This document shows, piece by piece, positions 1 through 5,851 of a DNA stretch of 8,881 nt. The DNA lies in NCBI GenBank assembly GCA_026785965.1, contig JAJAYY010000012.1, forward strand, positions 1 through 8,881. The letters run 5' to 3'. The position numbers and the translations under genes were made by a program. This DNA is from Sphingomonas bacterium. Its GTDB lineage: Bacteria > Pseudomonadota > Alphaproteobacteria > Sphingomonadales > Sphingomonadaceae. Each line of letters starts with the position of its first letter. Position 1 is the first letter of the stretch. Below the pieces are notes generated by a model, which saw only the letters and a list, made by a program, of their open reading frames with translations, did not search any database and had not been told where the DNA came from.

Positions 1-1
1 C

Positions 2-805
2 GGCTTTTCCAAGAACCGCCGAGTGATGGTCCAGGGCTATCACGGCACCGGCAAGTCGACCCATATCGAACAGGTCGCGGCGCGGCTCAACTGGCCGACA
101 ATTCGAATCAACCTTGACGCCCATATCAGTCGCATCGACCTCGTCGGGCGCGACGCGATCGTGCTCAAGGACGGTCAGCAGGTGACCGAATTCCGCGAAG
201 GATTGTTGCCGTGGGCGCTTCAGCACCCGGTGGCGCTGGTATTCGACGAATATGACGCCGGACGCCCCGACGTGATGTTCGTCATCCAGCGCGTGCTCGA
301 AACCGACGGCAAGCTGACCTTGCTCGACCAGAATCGCGTGATCCGTCCCAATCCATGGTTTCGGCTGTTCGCGACCACCAACACGATCGGTCTGGGCGAT
401 ACCACCGGGCTGTATCACGGCACGCAGGCGCTCAACCAGGGCCAGCTCGACCGCTGGAATATCGTCGCGACGCTCAATTATCTGCCTGCCGAGACCGAGG
501 CGCAGATTGTGCTCGCCAAATCGGGCGAATATGACAGCAAGGACGGCAAGGACACGGTGACGAAGATGGTCAAGGTCGCCGATCTGTCGCGGCAGGGGTT
601 CATCAATGGCGATATCTCGACCGTGATGAGCCCGCGCACGGTGATCAGCTGGGCGCAGAATGCCTTGATCTTCGGCGACGTCGGGTTCGCCTTCCGGCTG
701 AGCTTCCTCAACAAGTGCGACGATAGCGAGCGCGGGCTGATCGCCGAATATTATCAGCGCGTGTTCGGCAAGGATCTGCCCGAAAGCATTGCTCAGCGGG
801 CCTGA
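2..805 (+). CDS. cobS: CobS, aerobic cobaltochelatase AAA+ ATPase subunit (5' partial)
   Basis: CobS is the AAA+ ATPase that, with CobT, powers cobalt insertion by CobN into hydrogenobyrinic acid a,c-diamide in aerobic cobalamin synthesis in the cytoplasm. The reading frame is open from the window edge. About 267 residues are visible, against roughly 330 in full-length CobS, so the N-terminal part lies upstream. The GTG at 23 is internal, because conserved residues precede it. The Walker A motif GYHGTGKST is at visible residues 12-20, Walker B ALVFDEYD at about 78-85, and a sensor-1-like LFATTNT at about 122-128. Other CobS-typical stretches are [13 protein letters not shown] and [10 protein letters not shown]. 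The stop lies three bases before cobT, so the two are surely co-transcribed. Family assignment is very secure. The precise role is less so, since no cobN is in view and CobST-like MoxR/VWA pairs can act as general metal-insertion chaperones. Confidence 0.95.
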   Translation, partial: GFSKNRRVMVQGYHGTGKSTHIEQVAARLNWPTIRINLDAHISRIDLVGRDAIVLKDGQQVTEFREGLLPWALQHPVALVFDEYDAGRPDVMFVIQRVLETDGKLTLLDQNRVIRPNPWFRLFATTNTIGLGDTTGLYHGTQALNQGQLDRWNIVATLNYLPAETEAQIVLAKSGEYDSKDGKDTVTKMVKVADLSRQGFINGDISTVMSPRTVISWAQNALIFGDVGFAFRLSFLNKCDDSERGLIAEYYQRVFGKDLPESIAQRA

Positions 806-808
806 GCG

Positions 809-2638
809 ATGACCCGCCTCGCGCCCCTCGACCGATTTCGCCATGCGCTGGCCGGGGCGACGCGGGCGATTGCGCGCGATGTCGAGGCCGACGTGGTCTA
901 CGGGTCCGACGGCGCGGCGAGCGGAAAAACCGCCCGCGTCGTCTCGCCGGGCCCATCGATGGAGCCGCGGCTGGTCGCTGAAGCGCGTGGCGGGGCCGAT
1001 GCCGTGGCGCTGCGCTTGCGCCATCATGATCCTGTGCTTCACGAGACGAGGGCGCCGCGCGGGGGCGAGGACGCCGACGCGCGTGCTGTGTTCGACGCGC
1101 TCGAAGCCGCCCGCGTCGAGGCGTTGGGCGCGCGCAGCATGGACGGGGTTCGCGCCAACCTCGCCGAGCTCGCCGAAGCGCGCGTGCGGACCGACGCGAT
1201 CGTCCGCGCCCGCACCGCCGCCGAAGTCCCGCTCGCGACCGCAGTCGGGCTGATCGCCCGTCAGCGATTGACCGGGCAGGAACCGCCTCAGGCGGCGCGG
1301 GCCGGCCTCGCGCTGGTGGCGCCGTGGATCGAGGATCAGGCCGGGGCCGAGCTCGACGCGCTCGGGATGACGATCGACGACCAGGCGGCCTACGCGACCC
1401 TGGTGCGGCGATTGCTCGAGGATCTCGACCTTGCCGACGCCGACGAGCGCGCCGACGATCAGCCCGATGACGGCGGCGACGACGATCAAGGCGATGACGA
1501 TGGCCCCGACGAGGACGACGAGGTCGAAGGCGACGAGGGCGCTTCGGGTGGCGACATGGAGATGCGCTCGGACCGCCAGGAAAGCGATGAAGGCGACGAC
1601 GAGGACGGCCAGCGCGACACTGAACAGGACGAAGGCGATGCCGCAAGCGGCGACGATGGCGCCGAGCAGGCGCGTACCAACCCGTCGCGGCGCAACTGGT
1701 CCGAGGCACCGGCCGGCGATTATCGTGAATATACCAAGCGCTTCGACGAAGTGGTCGAGGCCGGTGAGCTGTGTGATCCCGAAGAATTGGTCCGGCTGCG
1801 CGCTTACCTCGATCAGCAGATGAGCCAGCTGCAAGGCGTGGTCACTCGCCTCGCGAACCGGCTGCAGCGGCGCTTGATGGCGCAGCAGGCGCGAAGCTGG
1901 GACTTCGACCAGGAGGAAGGGCTGCTTGATGCGGCACGGCTGGCGCGGGTGATCGTCGCTCCGGCGCATTCGCTGTCATACAAGGTCGAGCGCGAGACCG
2001 AGTTCAAGGATACGGTGGTCAGCCTGCTGATCGACAATTCGGGCTCGATGCGCGGGCGGCCGATTTCGATCGCCGCGACCTGCGCCGATATCATGATCCG
2101 CACGCTTGAACGCTGCGGAGTGGCGACCGAAGTGCTCGGCTTCACGACCCGCGCGTGGAAAGGTGGACAAAGCCGCGAGGCGTGGCTGGCCGAAGGGCGC
2201 CCGCCCGAGCCGGGGCGACTCAACGATCTGCGCCACATCATCTACAAGCGTGCCGACCAGCCCTACCGCCATGCGCGGCGCCACCTTGGGCTGATGATGC
2301 GCGAGGGGCTGCTCAAGGAGAATATCGACGGCGAGGCTTTGATCTGGGCGCATAATCGCTTGCTTGCGCGGCCCGAGGAGCGGCGCATCCTGCTGGTCAT
2401 TTCGGATGGCGCGCCAGTCGATGATTCGACCGCCTCGGCCAATGGCGGCACCTATCTGGAGAAGCATCTGCGCCAGGTGATCGGGTGGATCGAGACTCGA
2501 TCGACCGTCGAGCTCGCCGCGATCGGGATCGGGCATGATGTCACGCGCTACTATCAGCGCGCGGTGACAATCATGGATGCCGAGCAATTGGGGGGAGCGC
2601 TGATCGATCAGCTCGCGGCCTTGTTCGACAGCAAGTGA
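809..2638 (+). CDS. cobT: CobT, cobaltochelatase VWA-domain subunit
   Basis: CobT is the partner of CobS in the CobNST cobaltochelatase. It complexes with the CobS ring and couples ATP hydrolysis to the CobN catalytic subunit. The 609 residues are close to the usual CobT length of about 600-630. An N-terminal CobT domain spans roughly residues 1-200. A very acidic low-complexity linker follows at about 206-290, and then a helical segment (about 305-390). The C-terminal von Willebrand A domain has the metal-ion-dependent adhesion site DNSGSM at 409-414 (D409, S411 and S413) and a second conserved strand with SDGAP at 532-536. The ATG is three bases after the cobS stop. No strong Shine-Dalgarno is seen, which suggests translational coupling. 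The skewed Asp/Glu codons of the linker explain the long spurious reading frames on the opposite strand. The gene is intact. Confidence 0.95.
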   Translation: MTRLAPLDRFRHALAGATRAIARDVEADVVYGSDGAASGKTARVVSPGPSMEPRLVAEARGGADAVALRLRHHDPVLHETRAPRGGEDADARAVFDALEAARVEALGARSMDGVRANLAELAEARVRTDAIVRARTAAEVPLATAVGLIARQRLTGQEPPQAARAGLALVAPWIEDQAGAELDALGMTIDDQAAYATLVRRLLEDLDLADADERADDQPDDGGDDDQGDDDGPDEDDEVEGDEGASGGDMEMRSDRQESDEGDDEDGQRDTEQDEGDAASGDDGAEQARTNPSRRNWSEAPAGDYREYTKRFDEVVEAGELCDPEELVRLRAYLDQQMSQLQGVVTRLANRLQRRLMAQQARSWDFDQEEGLLDAARLARVIVAPAHSLSYKVERETEFKDTVVSLLIDNSGSMRGRPISIAATCADIMIRTLERCGVATEVLGFTTRAWKGGQSREAWLAEGRPPEPGRLNDLRHIIYKRADQPYRHARRHLGLMMREGLLKENIDGEALIWAHNRLLARPEERRILLVISDGAPVDDSTASANGGTYLEKHLRQVIGWIETRSTVELAAIGIGHDVTRYYQRAVTIMDAEQLGGALIDQLAALFDSK

Positions 2639-2654
2639 CGCGGATGCGGGGAGG

Positions 2655-2774
2655 GGACAAGATGGGCCCGGCACAAAATAAGCTACTGGTGCCGAGCCCC
2701 CCTCGTTACGCGACGCGAGGGAACTTGTCCGCCGTGGCCGGCGTGGCAGCGAAGCAAAAGGGGGAAAGCTTCGC
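2655..2774. other. Intergenic folded element: three-way junction plus a fourth hairpin
   Basis: The gap between cobT and the next gene holds four inverted repeats. P1 is GGACAAG at 2655-2661 paired with CTTGTCC at 2724-2730 (7 bp). It encloses P2 (2664-2674 with 2689-2699, 11 bp with one C/A mismatch and a 14-nt AT-rich loop) and P3 (2700-2705 with 2716-2721, 6 bp). The junction strands are 2, 0 and 2 nt, giving a compact 76-nt three-way junction. P4 follows at 2749-2755 with 2768-2774 (GCGAAGC/GCTTCGC, 7 bp, loop of 12 nt with five Gs). No U-run follows any stem, so a standard intrinsic terminator is unlikely. It could be a structured RNA in the cobT 3' UTR, a leader of the downstream gene, a dispersed palindromic repeat, or a factor-bound site. 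The strand is undecided because stems fold either way. Confidence 0.4.
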
Positions 2775-2824
2775 CGTATCAAAAGCTTATGAGCGATTCG
2801 CGCTGATCGAAGTCTGAACGCCTC

Positions 2825-3721
2825 ATGCAGCCAATATTCAGCAAGTCGTTTATCTTCAGTAGCTTAGTCGTTTCAGCGGCGACTTTCGGATTCCAAGCCT
2901 GGGCGCTGAGGCAGCCCAATCGTCTGCCCGGAGCGCAGGTCACCGTCGCGGGCACTGCCGAAAAGATTGGCGGCGCGAGGCGTGGCTGGCGCGTGTGGGA
3001 GCTTTCGGCACCCGAACCCCGGTTTGGGGGAATTTCGGCGCTCGCGATCGACCATGAAGGCCTCGTGGCATTGACCGATTCAGGGGTCGTGATCCGCTTC
3101 ACGCCGCCGGATCGCGCGCAGCAACGGGTCAACTTCTCGCTTCAGGACTTGCCCGATGGACCCGGGCCGGCGTGGCGCAAGTCAGGACGGGACAGCGAAT
3201 CGCTGCTCAAGGATCCGCACGGCCGCGGCTGGTGGGTTGGGTTTGAAACCTACCACTCGCTGTGGCGCTACGATGCCGACTTTTCGCACGCTGTGTCGCA
3301 CGATTGGCTGGCGGTCGACTGGCGGCGCAATCGCGGCGGCGAAGGGCTGATCGCCGGAGGCGGGGGCATTTGGGTGCTACCCGAATCAGGGGGCTCGGCA
3401 GTAGCGGTGGGCGCGACCAGCAATCTTCGCGATATCCCTGTCGGCACATCGGATGCGACTCGGCTGGCGGATGGGCGGATGGTGCTGCTTGTTCGGCGCA
3501 TCACCTGGCGTGGCTTTGCCACTGAGCTGTTGGTGGCTGGGCGCGGCAGAAAGCCGTCCCTTCGGCTAAGGCTGCCGCTCGGGGCGTTCGACAATCCCGA
3601 AGCGGTCGCAGCCGCGCCCCTCGCTGGTGGAGGGACGCGGCTGTGGATCGCGACCGACGATAATTTTCGTCCGTGGATGCGGACTTTGCTCATCGCACTC
3701 GACTTGCCGCCGGGCGCGTGA
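2825..3721 (+). CDS. Exported esterase-like phytase-family protein
   Basis: This 298-residue protein resembles the esterase-like activity of phytase family (a beta-propeller-like domain). The substrate is unknown and I cannot assign a reaction. The N-terminus has a polar/basic start, a hydrophobic stretch at about 9-24 and a possible signal-peptidase site after AWA near residue 27, suggesting export to the periplasm. Family-like features are FGGISALAID (67-76) followed by LTDSGVV, DSESLL (123-128) with WWVGFE, GGEGLI (171-176), NPEAVA (257-262) and the C-terminal WIATDDNF (274-281). The ATG at 2825 has only a weak ribosome-binding sequence, but it places the signal peptide correctly. The gene runs convergent with rpmB, with six bases between stops. 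I recall similar proteins next to cobST and rpmB in other alphaproteobacteria, but could not check this here. Confidence 0.75.
   Translation: MQPIFSKSFIFSSLVVSAATFGFQAWALRQPNRLPGAQVTVAGTAEKIGGARRGWRVWELSAPEPRFGGISALAIDHEGLVALTDSGVVIRFTPPDRAQQRVNFSLQDLPDGPGPAWRKSGRDSESLLKDPHGRGWWVGFETYHSLWRYDADFSHAVSHDWLAVDWRRNRGGEGLIAGGGGIWVLPESGGSAVAVGATSNLRDIPVGTSDATRLADGRMVLLVRRITWRGFATELLVAGRGRKPSLRLRLPLGAFDNPEAVAAAPLAGGGTRLWIATDDNFRPWMRTLLIALDLPPGA
3609..3643. repeat. Long inverted repeat inside a coding region
   Basis: Bases 3609-3616 (CAGCCGCG) and 3618-3622 (CCCTC) pair with 3630-3634 (GAGGG) and 3636-3643 (CGCGGCTG). This makes a 14-position stem with a single C/A mismatch and a 7-nt loop. It lies near the end of the phytase-family gene, about 85 bases beyond the stop of the convergent rpmB. 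No T-run follows on either strand, so it is not a standard intrinsic terminator. It could still mark or protect the rpmB transcript 3' end. This may also be coincidence in GC-rich coding sequence. Confidence 0.5.
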
Positions 3722-3727
3722 GCGGCC

Positions 3728-4018
3728 TTATGCGGCGCTCTTCGCTTTCTTGGCGATCTCGCGCTTGAGCCGCGCGGCGCGCAGCGACAGCTTGGCTTCG
3801 CTGGTTTTGACCAGCCAATTGTCGAGCCCGCCGACATGCTCGACCGAGCGCAGGCCGTGCGTCGACACGCGCAACTTGACGCTCTTATCAAGCGCTTCCG
3901 AAAGCAGCGTCACGTTCTGCAAATTGGGCAGAAAGGTCCGCTTGGTCTTGTTATTGGCGTGGGAAACATTGTTACCCACCTGCCGGCCCTTGCCGGTCAG
4001 CTCGCAAACGCGCGACAT
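3728..4018 (-). CDS. rpmB: 50S ribosomal protein L28
   Basis: L28 is a structural protein of the large ribosomal subunit. The 96-residue product opens with the diagnostic block [11 protein letters not shown] and continues with [14 protein letters not shown] and TFLPNL. It is longer than the 78-residue E. coli protein; alphaproteobacterial L28 proteins commonly have this C-terminal extension, here basic and helical (about 75-96). An AGGA ribosome-binding sequence (complement of 4027-4030) sits eight bases before the ATG. The gene stands alone, not beside rpmG as in some bacteria. It is convergent with the phytase-family gene and divergent from the small membrane protein gene, so it needs its own promoter in the 173-base gap upstream. 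Confidence 0.97.
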   Translation of the reverse strand: MSRVCELTGKGRQVGNNVSHANNKTKRTFLPNLQNVTLLSEALDKSVKLRVSTHGLRSVEHVGGLDNWLVKTSEAKLSLRAARLKREIAKKAKSAA

Positions 4019-4069
4019 ACGTCACATCCTGATCTGAAGTGGGCACAGCTGCGCCCGGAATGGGCCGCC

Positions 4070-4097
4070 CGATAACCGCCATGCGGCGCGGCGTCAA
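4070..4097 (-). promoter_or_regulatory. Candidate rpmB promoter
   Basis: Read on the - strand, TTGACG (complement of 4092-4097) resembles a -35 box. After 16 bases comes TTATCG (complement of 4070-4075), a possible -10 with the degenerate sequence common in alphaproteobacteria. Transcription would start near 4062 and give a leader of about 44 nt before rpmB. It is the best housekeeping-like pair I found in the gap, called by eye only. Confidence 0.35.
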
Positions 4098-4177
4098 CCT
4101 CGACCAGGGGCTAGGGCAAGGAAAGTCGGCAACTCGACACCGTGTCCCGCGTTACGCTATCACCGCCGAAATCCCTC

Positions 4178-4183
4178 AAGGAG
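4178..4183 (+). promoter_or_regulatory. Ribosome binding site fixing the start at 4192
   Basis: AAGGAG lies eight bases before the ATG at 4192. It shows that this ATG is the true start, directly ahead of the hydrophobic N-terminus, and not the in-frame upstream codon at 4039 in the open frame. Confidence 0.8.
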
Positions 4184-4191
4184 CCGACCGG

Positions 4192-4506
4192 ATGCGTGCC
4201 ATTTTCCTGATCCTGATTGTCGCCGTCGTAGCGTTGATCGCCGCCATCCAGATCGGCCTGATCGATATCCGCCAGACCAGTCCCGCAGTTGCGCCGGGCG
4301 TCGAGTCGAACAATGGCAAGCTCACGACCCGCGCGGGCCAGGCGCCGAGCTTCGATGTCGAGACCGGATCGATCGGGGTCGGCGCCGGCCAGACCAAGGT
4401 CGCGGTGCCATCGATTGAGATCAAGCGCGATGGCGCCACCGTCGCCGTGCCGCGCGTTGAAGTCCGGCCCCCGGCCGATGCCAACACCGTCAACACCGCG
4501 CGCTAA
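4192..4506 (+). CDS. Small single-pass membrane-anchored protein of unknown function
   Basis: This 104-residue protein belongs to no family I can name. Residues 1-24 are MRAIF followed by a strongly hydrophobic helix, an uncleaved anchor or signal sequence. The remaining ~80 residues are hydrophilic, low in complexity and probably periplasmic. They carry a two-fold repeat: VAVPSIEI at 70-77 and VAVPRVEV at 84-91, a 14-residue period, followed by RPP. Similar short proteins with a leading helix and VPxxEV-type motifs occur in sphingomonads as conserved hypotheticals, as far as I recall. It lies 25 bases upstream of tadA in the same direction, so the two are probably co-transcribed. The start is fixed by the AAGGAG sequence. 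No function is proposed. Confidence 0.75.
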   Translation: MRAIFLILIVAVVALIAAIQIGLIDIRQTSPAVAPGVESNNGKLTTRAGQAPSFDVETGSIGVGAGQTKVAVPSIEIKRDGATVAVPRVEVRPPADANTVNTAR

Positions 4507-4531
4507 GTCTCTCGCGCCCGAGGCTGCGCGA

Positions 4532-5038
4532 ATGACCGCTTTCCCCTTGCCACCAGCGATGCGGCGGGCGCTCGATCTCGCTGCAGTCGCGGCCGAGGCG
4601 GGCGAAGTGCCGGTCGGCGCCGTGATCACGCTCGACGGTGAAATCATCGCCGAGGCGCGCAACGCCATGCGCGGCACACTCGATCCGACCGCGCACGCGG
4701 AAATCGTCGCGATCCGCCACGCCGCCACGCGCCTCGGCCGGTCGCGACTCGACGGCTGCACGTTGTGGGTCAGCCTTGAACCATGCGCGATGTGCGCCGC
4801 GGCGATCGCGCTCGCGCGGCTCGATGCGCTGCGTTTTGCTGCACCTGATCCCAAAGGCGGCGGGGTCGACCATGGCGCGCGAATCTTCGCCCAGCCGACC
4901 TGCCACCATCGCCCCGACGTGCTCGGCGGGATCGGCGAAGATGAAGCGGCGGGCCAACTCAAGGCGTTCTTCCAGCAGCGTCGCCGAACCAACGAAAAGG
5001 GCGCCACCCGCGAAGGTGACGCCCCAATCTCTTGCTAA
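4532..5038 (+). CDS. tadA: TadA, tRNA(Arg) adenosine-34 deaminase
   Basis: TadA deaminates adenosine 34 to inosine in the anticodon of tRNA-Arg(ACG), needed to read CGC, CGU and CGA codons; it is a zinc enzyme and a dimer. The 168-residue product has the zinc/proton-shuttle motif HAE at 55-57 (within DPTAHAEI) and the PCAMC zinc ligands C85 and C88 (within SLEPCAMC). The downstream APDPKGGGVDHGARIFAQPT and CHHRPDV resemble the alphaproteobacterial TadA type. I start at ATG 4532 because it gives the normal family N-terminus and has GAGG (4520-4523) eight bases upstream; the open frame continues upstream but there overlaps the preceding gene. About 18 residues after the final FFQQRR helix look dispensable, and their DNA doubles as the terminator of the convergent lipoprotein gene. 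A guanine or cytosine deaminase is a less likely alternative. Confidence 0.92.
   Translation: MTAFPLPPAMRRALDLAAVAAEAGEVPVGAVITLDGEIIAEARNAMRGTLDPTAHAEIVAIRHAATRLGRSRLDGCTLWVSLEPCAMCAAAIALARLDALRFAAPDPKGGGVDHGARIFAQPTCHHRPDVLGGIGEDEAAGQLKAFFQQRRRTNEKGATREGDAPISC
4995..5024 (-). terminator. Intrinsic terminator of the OmpA-family gene, inside the tadA 3' end
   Basis: On the - strand the sequence 5024-5015 (GGGCGTCACC) pairs with 5008-4999 (GGTGGCGCCC). The stem has ten positions with one mismatch and a 6-nt loop, TTCGCG, and TTTTCGTT follows at once (complement of 4991-4998). Hairpin plus T-tract, 23 bases past the lipoprotein stop codon, is a good Rho-independent terminator. On the + strand the same hairpin is followed by CCAATCTCTT, so it is weak for tadA itself. 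Confidence 0.75.
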
Positions 5039-5047
5039 AGCCAGCGC

Positions 5048-5725
5048 TTAGTAAGGCTGACCCTGGGTCAGCGGGACAACCTTGATCTCGACGCGGCGAT
5101 TCTGCGCGCGGCCCATCTCGGTGTCGTTCGACGCGATCGGCGCACTCTCACCAAAACCGCGCACGCCCATCCGCGCCGAAGCGACGCCGCGCGAGCTCAA
5201 ATAGCTGGCAACGGCCTGGGCACGATTGACCGACAAGGTCTGGTTATAGGCATTGCTGCCGGTCGAATCGGTGTGGCCGAGCACATCGATATAGGTCTGG
5301 TTATAGCTGCTCAGCGTCTGGGCAACCTGGTTGAGGGTCGACTGGAATTGCGGCTGGATGGCGTAGCTGTCGACCGGGAAGGTGATCCCCGACGGCATGC
5401 GCAGGATCAGGTCGTCGCCCGAACGAATCACGTCGACGCCGGTGCCCGCGGTCTGGCGGCGGAGCTCGGCTTCCTGGCGATCCATGTAAGCGCCAACTGC
5501 GCCACCGGCGAGCACGCCGACCCCGGCGCCGATGATCTTGGCAGTGCGGTCATTGCGGCCGCCGATGAGGTCACCGGCAAGGTAACCGCCGACGAGGCCG
5601 CCGACGGCACCGATCGCGGTCTTGGAAATGCGGCGCTGCCCGGTGTTGGGATCGGTGGTGCAAGCAGCGGTGGTGACCAGGGCGCCCGACAGGGCGATGG
5701 CCGTCAATGTGCGGAAGTGACGCAT
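5048..5725 (-). CDS. YiaD-like OmpA-family outer-membrane lipoprotein
   Basis: This predicted peptidoglycan-binding outer-membrane lipoprotein is very like E. coli YiaD in order and sequence. In 225 residues there is a signal peptide (1-21) and a lipobox-like TAAC with the acylated Cys at 22; Thr at -3 is unusual but tolerated. CTTDPNTGQ follows. A glycine-zipper region (about 37-80) with repeated AVGGLVGG and GAGVGVLAGGAVG motifs may insert in or contact the membrane. The C-terminal OmpA-like domain (about 110-217) has GHTDSTG and NRRVEI. D153 and R168 sit with the 15-residue spacing of the Asp/Arg pair that binds diaminopimelate in OmpA-family proteins. The ATG at 5725 is chosen over an upstream in-frame start because GGAG (complement of 5733-5736) is seven bases away and the signal peptide begins there. 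It is divergent from the CNNM-type gene. Confidence 0.93.
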   Translation of the reverse strand: MRHFRTLTAIALSGALVTTAACTTDPNTGQRRISKTAIGAVGGLVGGYLAGDLIGGRNDRTAKIIGAGVGVLAGGAVGAYMDRQEAELRRQTAGTGVDVIRSGDDLILRMPSGITFPVDSYAIQPQFQSTLNQVAQTLSSYNQTYIDVLGHTDSTGSNAYNQTLSVNRAQAVASYLSSRGVASARMGVRGFGESAPIASNDTEMGRAQNRRVEIKVVPLTQGQPY

Positions 5726-5732
5726 GGAATTT

Positions 5733-5736
5733 CTCC
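5733..5736 (-). promoter_or_regulatory. Ribosome binding site fixing the lipoprotein start
   Basis: GGAG on the - strand lies seven bases before the ATG at 5725. It supports that codon over the start 66 bases upstream, which would put a basic stretch ahead of the signal peptide. Confidence 0.75.
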
Positions 5737-5838
5737 GGAAAAATGGAATGGATCGTACAGGGAACGGCGCGGCACGCCGATAGTTCCGCATGCTTATCGA
5801 TCTTCACCGCCTTGCCGCGCCGTCGCTTTGACGGCATG

Positions 5839-5844
5839 GGAAGG
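5839..5844 (+). promoter_or_regulatory. Ribosome binding site fixing the CNNM-type start
   Basis: GGAAGG lies seven bases before the ATG at 5852. It fixes the start there, although the reading frame stays open for almost 600 bases upstream across the opposite-strand lipoprotein gene. Confidence 0.7.
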
Positions 5845-5851
5845 CCTCATC

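Noticed and set aside
708..1709. Long - strand open frame, Arg/Pro-rich
   Set aside because: It is a shadow of cobT in GC-rich sequence: composition is dominated by Arg, Pro and Ala, and it overlaps strongly supported cobT codons.
2635..2817. Short + strand open frame (60 codons) overlapping the cobT stop
   Set aside because: It begins at a GTG overlapping the cobT end, has no ribosome binding site, lacks any recognisable family, and runs through the inverted repeats of the intergenic element.
2639..2824. Cobalamin riboswitch or tRNA in the structured gap
   Set aside because: No cobalamin-riboswitch consensus (GCCACTG-type) was found and the fold lacks a T-arm, so neither explanation holds.
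4134..4161. Possible promoter for the small membrane protein gene (TCGACA, 16 bases, GCTATC)
   Set aside because: The -10 hexamer is a poor match to consensus; the call is too weak to list as a feature.
4039..4191. Upstream start for the small membrane protein
   Set aside because: The 51-residue extension has no family match and would bury the hydrophobic N-terminus; AAGGAG supports the ATG at 4192.
5751..5802. Inverted repeats in the gap between the OmpA-family and CNNM genes (GGAAC/GTTCC, GATCG/CGATC)
   Set aside because: Short arms with unequal spacers; could be chance in a 126-base gap and no known operator matches.
5273..5851. N-terminal extension of the CNNM protein
   Set aside because: The frame is open but overlaps the OmpA-family gene on the other strand; a good ribosome binding site and a membrane helix start at 5852.
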